DNA of 52,824 nucleotides. It comes from JAGOLU01 sp964542665 (GTDB taxonomy: Bacteria > Patescibacteriota > Microgenomatia > UBA1406 > GWC2-37-13). Of this stretch, positions 15,716 to 23,792 are shown one piece after another. The DNA is taken from assembly GCA_964542665.1 (NCBI GenBank), contig CAZIUF010000004.1, positions 1 to 52,824 of the forward strand, given 5' to 3'. The notes under the pieces are model-generated. The model was given only the letters and a program-made list of their open reading frames with translations, was not told where the DNA came from and did no database searches. The number at the start of each line of letters is the position of its first letter. Position 1 is the stretch's first letter. The translations under genes and the position numbers were made by a program.

Positions 15716-16354
15716 TTATTGTACACCGACGATAGGCAATAATTGATCAAATTGTTGGATGGTGTATGTAGAGCTGAGATCGTGCAATTTGACCACATCT
15801 GTGGAAAGCAAAACGGAATCTATCCCAGCTTGAGTGGCTGCTTTGATATCTGCTTCGCTATCGCCAACCATAAGAGTGGAATCAGGTTGGGCATGTAATT
15901 CTTTCATTGCTTTAAGTATGCCTTCTGGGTGCGGCTTCGCATCCATCACGTCATCTATAGTGACAAGGTAATCAAAATAGTCAGACAGCTTCAGTACAGC
16001 TATGAGTGCTTCCATTTTTGGTCGGTTTGCACTCGTTACGATTGCAGTTGAGATCTTATGTTTTTTTAAAATCTTGAGCGTATCAATAGCACCATCCAGC
16101 AAAGTATATTTATGGAAGTGCTTATGTTGGATATCTATATGTGTCTTGCGAATCTGTTTTGCTTTTTCTGCCCCAAACAGTTCCGTATATACATCGATCA
16201 TGGGCAGACCAATTCTATGAGCGAATGTTTCTCTGTGCTTTTCATAATCAAATCCATGGTGTGTTACTGAGTCACGAATAGCATCTAAAATTGCACTCTC
16301 CGAGTGAGCAATAGTACCATCAAAGTCAAAGAGGATTGTTGAGTATTTTTGCAT
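15716..16354 (-). CDS. HAD-superfamily phosphatase (phosphoglycolate phosphatase/PpaX-like)
   Basis: A 212-residue HAD hydrolase. Seen: motif I LFDFDGTIAHSE (nucleophile D10, acid/base D12), a helical cap at about 20-90, motif II TAIVTSANRP, the motif III lysine in DAKPHPEGI, and motif IV MVGDSEADIKAA. Substrates in this family are small phosphate esters and cannot be named here. It is the last gene of the leftward GNAT-HDAC-LysRS operon. An alternative GTG start at 16363 would overlap the lysS stop by 4 nt; the ATG at 16354 lies 5 nt after that stop. Confidence 0.88.
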   Translation of the reverse strand: MQKYSTILFDFDGTIAHSESAILDAIRDSVTHHGFDYEKHRETFAHRIGLPMIDVYTELFGAEKAKQIRKTHIDIQHKHFHKYTLLDGAIDTLKILKKHKISTAIVTSANRPKMEALIAVLKLSDYFDYLVTIDDVMDAKPHPEGILKAMKELHAQPDSTLMVGDSEADIKAATQAGIDSVLLSTDVVKLHDLSSTYTIQQFDQLLPIVGVQ

Positions 16355-16359
16355 AGATA

Positions 16360-18552
16360 TCACAATCCAAGCGCGGTTGCTTCTTTCTGCATACCCTTAA
16401 GCACAATATCGACAAAAGCGTTCAGATCGATACCCAGCTTTTCCTGGCACATTTTGATTCCCTCTCGATCAATGGCAGCGGCAAATGATTTGCTTCCCAT
16501 TTTTTTGATCACCGACTCTACGGTCAGGTCAGCAATTTTTTTACTTGGTAATACCAGGGTAGAAGCGACGATAAGCCCAGTGAGCTCGTCACAGCAGTAC
16601 AGTGACCACTCAAGTGGCGTCTCAGGCACTCTGTATCCAGTCACATGATGTGCATGAGTCAAAATAGCATCGACTAATTCATTGTTGTGCACGCCCATAC
16701 CCTTTAGCCACTCGATGGTTTTGAGAGTATGTTGAGCTGGAGTCTCTCGACACTCTTCCCAGTCGGCGTCGTGGAGGAGTCCAACGATACCCCACAGCAC
16801 TTCATCAGCCTGATGATGTCTTGCGAGAGCTTGCATCGCTGCTTCAACAGCGAGACAATGTTTTTGAAGATTTACATTTTTTATATGTGTAGTCACGAGA
16901 GCCCATGCTTGATCCCGTGATATCGTTAGTGATGTGTGGTTGTCATTCCGGGCGTGTCCCGGAATCTCTGGATTGTTCTGGATCCCAGCTGACATCTTTT
17001 CCTTTTTATCTTTTATCATTTCTCTTTCCTTCAAGAAAGGATATATTTTCTTTGTCAGTTGGTCGACTTCATTTCGCAATATAGGGAACATCGCCCCCTC
17101 GCGAGCAGTGATATCCTCGAGGAACCAAAACAGTCGCTCAGAAAAGCCCAAGCCCGTCGTCGGTGGCATACCGTATTCCAACATTTCTACAAAGTCGATA
17201 TCCAGCATTTGAGCTTCATCATCGCCTGATTCTCGCATCGACTCCTGTGCACGGAACTGTTCGAGTTGATAGATTGGATCGTTGATCTCGCTATATCCAT
17301 TGGCTAGCTCTGTTCCCGCCATGACGACGTGAAAGCGCTCGGTGAGGCGTGGGTCATCTGTCTTTGCCTTGGCCAGGGGAGACATAAAGGCTGGTTCATT
17401 CACGAGGAATGCTGGACCCGAGATCGTCTTGCGGATGAGTTTCCACAGATTGTCGATCATGCGTTGTCGATTGAGCGCTGCACCGTCAAGCTCGACACCC
17501 TCATTGATTAAGATTGTTTTAATATCAGCATCTGAAGTGGTGAAAATATCGACGTTGAATTTTTCTTTGATCGCCGATGCATAATCGATCTGTTTCCACT
17601 CACCTGCGAGATCAAACGAGTGACCACGACTGGTGAAGTTGGTTTTGCCGTAGACTGATTTTGCTGCCTCGATCATCACTTCACGAGTGAGCTTCATCTG
17701 ATCTTGGTAGTCAGCATATGCCCAATACCACTCGATATGGTTGAACTCATTCGCATGTTCATCACTCATCCCCTCATTACGGAAGACAGGACCGATAGAG
17801 AAGACCTTTTCAAATCCTGCTCCGATCGCACGCTTCGAGTAAAGCTCAAGTGAAATACGCAGATACAGATCTTCATCGAGCGTATTGTGATGAGTCATGA
17901 AGGGCTTGGCATCAGCACCACCTGTCGTATGTTCGAGCACAGGCAAAAAGATTTCTGTAAATCCCCGAGCCACAAGCACGTTGCGGATCGTCTGCCAAAA
18001 CGTACCTTTGCGTTTTGTGACTTCTCGTACCGCTGGATGGAGCACCATATCAACATATCGTCGGCGATACCGCTCGTCTTTATCCTCCATTTTATTTGGA
18101 TAGGGACGGAGAGCTTTGGATAAGAGCACTATCTCACTTGCAAAGAGCGTGATTTCTCCAGCTTGTGTTTTATCAAGTGTTCCAGCAACTTGGATAAAGT
18201 CGCCAAGATCAAGATACTTCAGTTCTGTCCAAGATAATACCTGAGAGACGCGTGGCTGAGCGCATTCCAGGGGATATGCATCTTTGCGTATACACACCTG
18301 CAATCGACCTGTTGTGTCCTCAATATCAGCAAATATGAGCTTACCCATGGCACGCCACTTCATCACTCGGCCAGCAAGTACAAGTTGATTGCCTTTTCTA
18401 GACTCAAACTCTGCGTGGGCTGTTGTATTTGAAATATCCTTCTTTGACTGTGCAGGGTAGCAATTGACTCCCCGTTTCTTGAGCTCTTGGAGATTGCTGA
18501 TGCGTCGAGTCCGTTGACCAATGAAGTCATCCGATAATTGTATATCTGTCAT
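16360..18552 (-). CDS. lysS: Lysyl-tRNA synthetase (class II) fused to a C-terminal HD domain
   Basis: 730 residues. Residues 1-500 are a full class II LysRS: OB-fold anticodon domain (GRVMKWRAMGKLIFADIED), motif 2 (VFRNEGMSDEHANEFNHIEW) and motif 3 (GLGFSERLFWFLED). Residues 545-730 are an HD-type phosphohydrolase domain: QKHCLAVEAAM, LLHDADWE, ILTHAHH and YCCDELTGL. The linker (about 520-540) is encoded by a palindromic repeat at 16942-16993 and reads SAGIQNNPEIPGHARND. The gene overlaps the upstream HDAC gene by 4 nt. What the HD domain does to the synthetase is unknown; HD domains hydrolyse nucleotides such as ppGpp or other phosphoesters. Confidence 0.95.
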   Translation of the reverse strand: MTDIQLSDDFIGQRTRRISNLQELKKRGVNCYPAQSKKDISNTTAHAEFESRKGNQLVLAGRVMKWRAMGKLIFADIEDTTGRLQVCIRKDAYPLECAQPRVSQVLSWTELKYLDLGDFIQVAGTLDKTQAGEITLFASEIVLLSKALRPYPNKMEDKDERYRRRYVDMVLHPAVREVTKRKGTFWQTIRNVLVARGFTEIFLPVLEHTTGGADAKPFMTHHNTLDEDLYLRISLELYSKRAIGAGFEKVFSIGPVFRNEGMSDEHANEFNHIEWYWAYADYQDQMKLTREVMIEAAKSVYGKTNFTSRGHSFDLAGEWKQIDYASAIKEKFNVDIFTTSDADIKTILINEGVELDGAALNRQRMIDNLWKLIRKTISGPAFLVNEPAFMSPLAKAKTDDPRLTERFHVVMAGTELANGYSEINDPIYQLEQFRAQESMRESGDDEAQMLDIDFVEMLEYGMPPTTGLGFSERLFWFLEDITAREGAMFPILRNEVDQLTKKIYPFLKEREMIKDKKEKMSAGIQNNPEIPGHARNDNHTSLTISRDQAWALVTTHIKNVNLQKHCLAVEAAMQALARHHQADEVLWGIVGLLHDADWEECRETPAQHTLKTIEWLKGMGVHNNELVDAILTHAHHVTGYRVPETPLEWSLYCCDELTGLIVASTLVLPSKKIADLTVESVIKKMGSKSFAAAIDREGIKMCQEKLGIDLNAFVDIVLKGMQKEATALGL
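16942..16993. repeat. Palindromic element inside lysS, at the LysRS-HD junction
   Basis: One arm has GTCATTCCGGG and CCCGGAATCTCTGG; the adjoining arm ends GGATCCCAGCTGAC, so this looks like two elements joined head to head. It is in frame with lysS and encodes the linker between the synthetase and the HD domain. Confidence 0.75.
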
Positions 18553-19568
18553 ATTTTTTCAAATCCTGATAAAAATGTAACTACATTCATACCGAGATGT
18601 TCATTATTATACCCTCCTTCTTGCACAATAAGAGTAGGTAAATGCAATGATTTGAGTCGATTACCCATTTTTTGGAAATATGGTGTGGAAAGCTTGAATC
18701 CACCTATGGGATCAGACTCGTGAGTGTCAGCTCCATATGCGACGATGAGAAAATCAGGATGAAAATGAGCGACTCTTTCCACAGCTTGAAGTAAAGCCGT
18801 GTCATATTCCGTATCACTCGTACCAAGTGAAAGGGGTAGATTGAGATTGAAGCCTGATCCAACACCCGCCCCTGTTTCATCTGCAAATCCTGAGTAAAAT
18901 GGAAACTTGTGTTGAGGATCTGCATGGATTGACACTGTCAGTACATCCGAACGATTATAAAAGATGTGTTGGGTCCCATTGCCATGATGAAAGTCAACAT
19001 CGACGATCGCAACTTTACCGTGTTTGCTCAGCGTTTGAGCGGCCACTGCTGCGTTGTTGATATAACAATATCCACCTGCACAGGCATGTTCGGCATGATG
19101 GCCTGGTGGACGGCACAGACTATATACCATCTCCGATTTTTTGTCTAAAAGTTCCAGTGCGCCAGAGTATGCAAGCGATGCAGAAGACAGCGCTGCGTGC
19201 CATGTCTCAGTGAGCAGTGGAGTATAGGTGTCAAATATATATTGCCCGCGAAGTGCAACAGGATTTACTATGCGCTGAGGATCATGTGTGGATGCATATG
19301 GTCGGACAGATGGGTATAGATATTCGTGTGACATCAACCTTGCACAGCTTGATCGTATAAATTCGAGGTATTTCTCGTCATGCACCTGAGTCAGTATGTT
19401 GTGGGGTACTGACTCTATTGCAGGCATGGGTATATGACCATGAGCACAGAGAGTTGTATAGATCTGCTCTGCCCGTTCGGGTACTTCTTGAGCTGTGTTG
19501 TGATCACCATTGAACACCTCAAATAGAGGTTGGTGATTGCGGTGATTCTGATCAAAGAAAAAGTACAT
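18549..19568 (-). CDS. Histone-deacetylase-family amidohydrolase (acetylpolyamine amidohydrolase-like)
   Basis: A 339-residue zinc amidohydrolase of the HDAC/AcuC/APAH superfamily that removes acetyl from amines. Seen: RPPGHHAEH (tandem active-site histidines), VDVDFHHGNGTQ (zinc ligands D and H), SIHADPQHKFPFYSG, and GADTHESDPIGGF with the third ligand and GG loop. The N-terminal pattern DQNHRNHQP...PERAEQI is closer to acetylpolyamine amidohydrolases than to AcuC. The start follows the GNAT gene by 5 nt and the end overlaps lysS by 4 nt, so the three are one operon. The substrate could be an acetyl-polyamine or acetyl-lysine. Confidence 0.9.
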   Translation of the reverse strand: MYFFFDQNHRNHQPLFEVFNGDHNTAQEVPERAEQIYTTLCAHGHIPMPAIESVPHNILTQVHDEKYLEFIRSSCARLMSHEYLYPSVRPYASTHDPQRIVNPVALRGQYIFDTYTPLLTETWHAALSSASLAYSGALELLDKKSEMVYSLCRPPGHHAEHACAGGYCYINNAAVAAQTLSKHGKVAIVDVDFHHGNGTQHIFYNRSDVLTVSIHADPQHKFPFYSGFADETGAGVGSGFNLNLPLSLGTSDTEYDTALLQAVERVAHFHPDFLIVAYGADTHESDPIGGFKLSTPYFQKMGNRLKSLHLPTLIVQEGGYNNEHLGMNVVTFLSGFEKI

Positions 19569-19573
19569 ATATT

Positions 19574-20509
19574 TTATGATGAGTAATGCTCAGCACGGGC
19601 TTCAGGAGAGAGTTGAACTGACAGAAAGCTGCGTAGTTTGCCATTGATCGACACGTGAGCACGCAGTACATGATTCGGCTCTTGACTTTCCATATCAGCT
19701 CCTGCAAGTGAGAAGCCGGCATCACGTGCAACCCGATGACCAGGCGAAGCAGGGTCAAGGTTTGCTTCAGCCATGATGACATACGGTGTATTGGGAGGAC
19801 TTTGCAATATCGCATGGTTGAGTGCGATCACTGCTCCCGTCCCGAGTCCTTGTCCTCGCATTTCCTCGTTTGTGCCCCATTCAGTTGACTCAATGAGTTG
19901 TATATCTCCGATTGCCAGCGCCTCAGCTTTTGCTGCAGAAACCAACCTTCCACTTTGATCACGCATACACGCAAACCAACCCGCTTTGGTTGGATCGCCT
20001 GAGTCATACGTATTGATGAATTGTTCCACTCCTTCAAGTGTCCAGCCAAATGATTTCCACACTTGATGCAGTGAATCTGCGTCAGCTAGTGTAAGATTTG
20101 TGTCAGTTGTATATCCTTGCTCCCGCAAGGTGATCAGGCGATCTTGTGGAGTAATGTGTATTGGCTCGCTCCATATTGATCTGGCTGCTTCCCACTGAGC
20201 TTGTAGTGTTGGATCCACTCTTTCATCAGCATTTGCTGATATAAATATCACTCCTGATTGAGCAGGTTGGTTATCTGAAGTTGCTGTGGGATAAAATACC
20301 GCATCAACAAGATGCCTCGCAGAGTCAGGAACCATATCAAGTCTACCAGGGAACTTGAGTTGTCCACGAGTACTGCCTTTTTTACGTGCATGACTTCTTA
20401 GTCGCACCGCATCACGCATCGTAGCTTGTCTATCTAGTGTTAGTCCAGACCTGTTATCGGGGCGGTCAGCCATGCCCTTACGCCCCGGGCCCTCAACCAT
20501 GCCTGACAT
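19574..20509 (-). CDS. GNAT-family N-acetyltransferase
   Basis: 311 residues. The C-terminal half is a GNAT domain with the acetyl-CoA loop in EEMRGQGLGTGAVIALNHAI (R/Q-x-x-G-x-G), preceded by a strand IQLIESTEWGTN and followed by AEANLDPASPGHRVARDAGF, the usual late motif. The first 55 residues are basic and probably disordered; residues 60-150 are not recognised. It is the first gene of the operon that continues with an HDAC-type deacetylase 5 nt later, so the two may add and remove acetyl groups on the same kind of target. The acceptor is unknown. Confidence 0.82.
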   Translation of the reverse strand: MSGMVEGPGRKGMADRPDNRSGLTLDRQATMRDAVRLRSHARKKGSTRGQLKFPGRLDMVPDSARHLVDAVFYPTATSDNQPAQSGVIFISANADERVDPTLQAQWEAARSIWSEPIHITPQDRLITLREQGYTTDTNLTLADADSLHQVWKSFGWTLEGVEQFINTYDSGDPTKAGWFACMRDQSGRLVSAAKAEALAIGDIQLIESTEWGTNEEMRGQGLGTGAVIALNHAILQSPPNTPYVIMAEANLDPASPGHRVARDAGFSLAGADMESQEPNHVLRAHVSINGKLRSFLSVQLSPEARAEHYSS

Positions 20510-20597
20510 ATGAAAAATAGATTATTAATATATCGATTTTACACTTGGGTCTTTACAACACAACTTTTACTTTATTTATCACAAAATATAACAAATA

Positions 20598-20606
20598 TGT
20601 TAAAAT
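20598..20606 (+). promoter_or_regulatory. Extended -10 of the ACT-protein gene
   Basis: TGTTAAAAT (TGnTAAAAT) with 6 nt to the ATG at 20613. It lies in the AT-rich divergent gap facing the GNAT gene. Confidence 0.55.
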
Positions 20607-20612
20607 ACACAC

Positions 20613-21269
20613 ATGTACCGCATCCAAGACGCCCTCACCACCATCATTGCACGCAAGCCTCATGTTGGTGAGTTGCTGGGTGAAGGACTCATCAATATCA
20701 TGGAGCTTGCTCGTGACATCAGGCCAGAGCTTGAGAAAGAGTGTCTAAAGGAGATGACCGTTGAGTCAGTGGCTATGGCTATACGACGTTTGCCACGATT
20801 TCAGGAAGGCAAAGGTTTGAGGTATATATTCAAGCGTGCTCCGAACATCACTCTTCGTAGTGATCTGGTAGAGTACACATTTGCCAACTCTTCGACCCTC
20901 ATACCTAAAAAGGCCGCACTGCTTCAGATCATCGGGCAAGGACATGACAGCTTCTTTGTAATCACTCAGGGAGTGTATGAGACCTCGTGCATATTGGATA
21001 GTGAGAAAAAGGATGAGCTTGTCAGATTGACCAAAGGTGAGAAAATAGTTGCAACAGTGGCCAATCTCACTGCTGTCACGATCAGACTACCACCTGAAAA
21101 CGTCGAAACACCTGGCGTGTACTATCACATTTTGCGATCGCTCTACCAAGGAGGAGTGAACGTGATAGATGTGGCATCAACTAACATGGAGCTCACGGTG
21201 ATTGTGCACACTCGTGATGCTGAGGAGGGATTCAGACTCATCAAACAACTATTTGCATCAAACATATGA
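20613..21269 (+). CDS. ACT-domain-containing protein of unknown function
   Basis: 218 residues. The C-terminal half (about 90-215) looks like one or two ACT folds of the aspartokinase type: AALLQIIGQGHDSF near the start, then TPGVYYHILRSLYQGGVNVIDVASTNMEL-like strands (in pieces VYYHILRSLYQGGVNVIDV and MELTVIVHTRDAEEGFRLI). ACT domains bind amino acids and regulate enzymes. The N-terminal 85 residues are helical and charged, with no kinase motifs, so this is not a full aspartokinase. It overlaps the next gene by ATGA, so the two proteins are probably made together and may interact. Confidence 0.55.
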   Translation: MYRIQDALTTIIARKPHVGELLGEGLINIMELARDIRPELEKECLKEMTVESVAMAIRRLPRFQEGKGLRYIFKRAPNITLRSDLVEYTFANSSTLIPKKAALLQIIGQGHDSFFVITQGVYETSCILDSEKKDELVRLTKGEKIVATVANLTAVTIRLPPENVETPGVYYHILRSLYQGGVNVIDVASTNMELTVIVHTRDAEEGFRLIKQLFASNI

Positions 21270-22444
21270 AACCTGACTCAGTAGCCTTACACAATCAACT
21301 GATTGCCATGGATATGTCAGATTGGTTTTGGCCGGTAGCCCATAGAGCTCTCAAGTCAGGTATACAGCCAGCTGAAATACGTGGTGCAACTAGAGAATTC
21401 CAAGAAAGTGGGGCTTTTTCTGGAACCATTTTTGATATATCCACTCGTCTTTATCCCCCAGAGCTAGGACACTCACCAATCACGTCCGTTCCGTGGGACA
21501 GTCTTTCACAGCATGGAATTCGTAGATCGAACACAGATGGAATCGATACTATACATATAGTTAGAAAAGGGCAAACATCAAGTATTGGTGTTGATTTACA
21601 CCAATACCCCGTGAGAGGTGGAGTAGCTCGTGCAGCTGCAAAGATGTGGCTGAAAACTAGAGAAGATCTGATTGATGCTGAGTTTCCTGCGAATGATGTT
21701 GATGTATTTGCGCACAGAAGGAGTGGTATGCAGCATAAACCTCCTGGAATAAGCATACAAGATATTTGTTATGTTGACAGTCTTGAACCAGATACGCTAG
21801 TTTGTACTCCAGATGTGACGATGAATCAAGTTGTGCTAGATTCAGATGGTTTGTATATAGCAGATCAAGCTATCGATGACATTCGAGAAGGCATAATCAG
21901 ACCGATAGATTCTCGATATACAGCATCACATCTGTTTACACCAAATGCAGTGTGCACAACGGATGGGACTCTTATACCTACACCTCGTGGAGTAGGTCGT
22001 ATATTGCACTACCTATTATCACATAAAGCCGAATCATCAGAATTCAAATTACCACAGGGTTTTGACATAGGGAAAAATCTGATTACTGTTGTGAGAAAAC
22101 ATATTGCCCGACCTGATGCAAGTCATAGGATGGCAAAGCTTCAACGATATCTACTTACCCTGACAGGTCAAGACCAAGATTTACTCAGTAGGCTTGAGTC
22201 TATACGAAACAGTACCCCATATCTGAATCTAACTTTTAACCCTGATACAAAAGATATCCATTTGTGGCTTATGCGCAAACTGTATGAGCAAAAAGACTCG
22301 AGTACCTGGGGCAAGACTATTTTAGATGGACCACTCACAAATGTAGCTCTCAACTACATCCCCGATTCGGTGATTACCCCTGTCGATAGCAGAGAAGTGG
22401 ACAAAATAAAAGAGGTTTTCAAGCAACCTTCACATCCACGATAG
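21266..22444 (+). CDS. Putative nucleotidyltransferase-like protein
   Basis: 392 residues, no firm family. Two short stretches resemble the pol-beta/tRNA nucleotidyltransferase head: DVDVFAHRR (compare the DxD pair) and DVTMNQVVLDSDGLYIADQA followed by IDDIREGIIRPID (compare DFTINAL, dG.liD...gi.dl..g.ir). The catalytic GS..R loop is not clear. The last 150 residues are helical. The start overlaps the ACT gene by 4 nt and the 3' end overlaps convergent greA by 26 nt. If the reading is right, it may add nucleotides to an RNA or modify a protein; a dead homologue is equally possible. Confidence 0.4.
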   Translation: MKPDSVALHNQLIAMDMSDWFWPVAHRALKSGIQPAEIRGATREFQESGAFSGTIFDISTRLYPPELGHSPITSVPWDSLSQHGIRRSNTDGIDTIHIVRKGQTSSIGVDLHQYPVRGGVARAAAKMWLKTREDLIDAEFPANDVDVFAHRRSGMQHKPPGISIQDICYVDSLEPDTLVCTPDVTMNQVVLDSDGLYIADQAIDDIREGIIRPIDSRYTASHLFTPNAVCTTDGTLIPTPRGVGRILHYLLSHKAESSEFKLPQGFDIGKNLITVVRKHIARPDASHRMAKLQRYLLTLTGQDQDLLSRLESIRNSTPYLNLTFNPDTKDIHLWLMRKLYEQKDSSTWGKTILDGPLTNVALNYIPDSVITPVDSREVDKIKEVFKQPSHPR

Positions 22445-22895
22445 TGTACGTATGTTTGCCTGAGGGGATAGTCACTTCGATCACATCACCTTTCTTTTTC
22501 CCTAGGAGTGCTGCGCCGATTGGTGAGGTATGTGAAAGTTTTTTGTTTGCTGGGTCAGCCTCATATTCCCCGACCATGTGATATTCATCTTGTTTTCCAT
22601 TTTTTTCGACGACTACGCGACACCCCATCTTGACGAGATCACATTCGATTTGATCTACCGCATCATCGACTATCTCTGCCCAGCGTAGCATCTCCTCAAG
22701 CTCTGCCATCCGACCAACGATGACACCTAGGTCTTCCTTGGCAGCATGATATTCACTATTCTCACGTAAGTCACCCATTGCTCGAGCTCGTTCAAGTCGC
22801 AACTTTGCCTCATCGTGCTTGATAGTTTTCAGAGCATGTAACTCCTTGGTGATAGCTTCATAGCCTAATTTAGTGAATTTGATTTTTTTTGACAT
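22419..22895 (-). CDS. greA: Transcription elongation factor GreA
   Basis: 158 residues, standard length. It binds RNA polymerase and stimulates cleavage of the backtracked transcript. Seen: the N-terminal coiled coil with GDLRENSEYHAAKEDL, whose tip carries the acidic residues that reach the active site, then the FKBP-like C-terminal domain with SHTSPIGAALLGKKKGDVIE. It overlaps the convergent nucleotidyltransferase-like gene by 26 nt. GreB is less likely because the DL.EN.EY pattern and length fit GreA. Confidence 0.97.
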   Translation of the reverse strand: MSKKIKFTKLGYEAITKELHALKTIKHDEAKLRLERARAMGDLRENSEYHAAKEDLGVIVGRMAELEEMLRWAEIVDDAVDQIECDLVKMGCRVVVEKNGKQDEYHMVGEYEADPANKKLSHTSPIGAALLGKKKGDVIEVTIPSGKHTYTIVDVKVA

Positions 22896-22953
22896 AGGTG
22901 ACGATTGTAATGGGTCGATAGGGAAATGTAAATCGGTACTATTCGATTAAAAG

Positions 22954-23568
22954 TTAAGCAATATGTCCAAAAATATGAGGGAATATTCTTGGAGTGTGTT
23001 TCATATACTCAATATATTGTTTGCCATAATGGGCAGTTAGAATACGTTCTTCTTTGAGGGTTTGAATATGCATAACTAGATAGCATAACAATGTAAATGG
23101 GATCACCAGGTAGCTTTCAACCAGCAGTTGTCCGCCCAAGATAACTAAAAAAAATCCTGCATAGATAGGATGTCGCGAATATCGATAGGTCCCTTTTGTA
23201 ACTAGAGATTGGTTTGGCTTGACCTGATATTCTGCCCCATGTGACCAATTTATCCCAAGATCAACACGACCCAAGATGCTGATCAACTCACCAGTAATAT
23301 AAATAGCGAATCCGATAAACGGGACAATGTTCATATGCGGGAATTTGAAGAGGTCAAAGCCAAGGAGCTGAGCACAAAAGAGAAACCAATAAGCATATGT
23401 ACAACTGATAATAAGTACACTTTTCAAATTAGTCGGGAGTGCAGTTGGGATTGCCTTGTTTGCTGATCGTTCTTTCACAAACCAGTACATGAGCCGAGCA
23501 CATACAAGTATTAGTGTGATGATTTTTAGGTATTGCATGGGTTGATTTTGTTGAGTTAAACTCATCAC
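22954..23568 (-). CDS. Isoprenylcysteine carboxyl methyltransferase-like membrane protein
   Basis: A 204-residue membrane protein with about five hydrophobic segments. The C-terminal half has the ICMT/PEMT signature: LVTKGTYRYSRHPIYAGFFL, then EERILTAHYGKQYIEYMKHT with PRIFP. These enzymes methylate lipids or prenylated cysteine using SAM. Bacterial homologues mostly have unknown substrates. It stands alone between greA and the tRNA gene. Confidence 0.85.
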   Translation of the reverse strand: MMSLTQQNQPMQYLKIITLILVCARLMYWFVKERSANKAIPTALPTNLKSVLIISCTYAYWFLFCAQLLGFDLFKFPHMNIVPFIGFAIYITGELISILGRVDLGINWSHGAEYQVKPNQSLVTKGTYRYSRHPIYAGFFLVILGGQLLVESYLVIPFTLLCYLVMHIQTLKEERILTAHYGKQYIEYMKHTPRIFPHIFGHIA

Positions 23569-23591
23569 ACCTCAATTGTGTTTATGGTTTT

Positions 23592-23619
23592 GCTACGCTC
23601 CCACGTCGCTCGCAATGAC
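23592..23619. repeat. Partial palindromic element, GTCATTGCGAG type
   Basis: Reads, on the minus strand, GTCATTGCGAGCGACGTGGG and then AGCGTAGC. It is a shorter or decayed member of the family also seen at 36782, 42218 and 44461. It lies just upstream of the tRNA promoter. Confidence 0.6.
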
Positions 23620-23628
23620 GTGAAACTT

Positions 23629-23637
23629 TGTTATAAT
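23629..23637 (+). promoter_or_regulatory. Extended -10 of tRNA-Glu
   Basis: TGTTATAAT, a perfect TGnTATAAT, 34 nt before the mature tRNA 5' end. Confidence 0.65.
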
Positions 23638-23671
23638 TGTAAACTGCAATTCTCTTATTGCAAATTGAGCT

Positions 23672-23744
23672 GGTCCCATCGTCTAGAGGCCTAGGACGAC
23701 AGGTTCTCATCCTGTAAACACCGATTCGAATTCGGTTGGGATCA
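23672..23744 (+). tRNA. tRNA-Glu (anticodon CTC)
   Basis: A full cloverleaf: acceptor GGTCCCA with TGGGATC (one G-T pair), D-arm TCGTCTAGAGGCCTAGGACG typical of tRNA-Glu, anticodon arm ACAGG-TTCTCAT-CCTGT with anticodon CTC, T-arm ACCGA-TTCGAAT-TCGGT, and discriminator A. The genome does not encode CCA (CCC follows), so CCA must be added by an enzyme. A terminator follows 12 nt later. Confidence 0.95.
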
Positions 23745-23756
23745 CCCAAAAAAATA

Positions 23757-23782
23757 CCCGCCGTTGTAGGCGGGCTTTTTTC
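23757..23782 (+). terminator. Intrinsic terminator, probably bidirectional
   Basis: CCCGCC-GTTGTA-GGCGGG then CTTTTTTC. It ends the tRNA transcript. A run of seven A on the left side gives a U-run on the other strand, so it can also end the leftward DsbA-like gene, whose stop is 10 nt away. Confidence 0.9.
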
Positions 23783-23792
23783 TATTAGGGCT

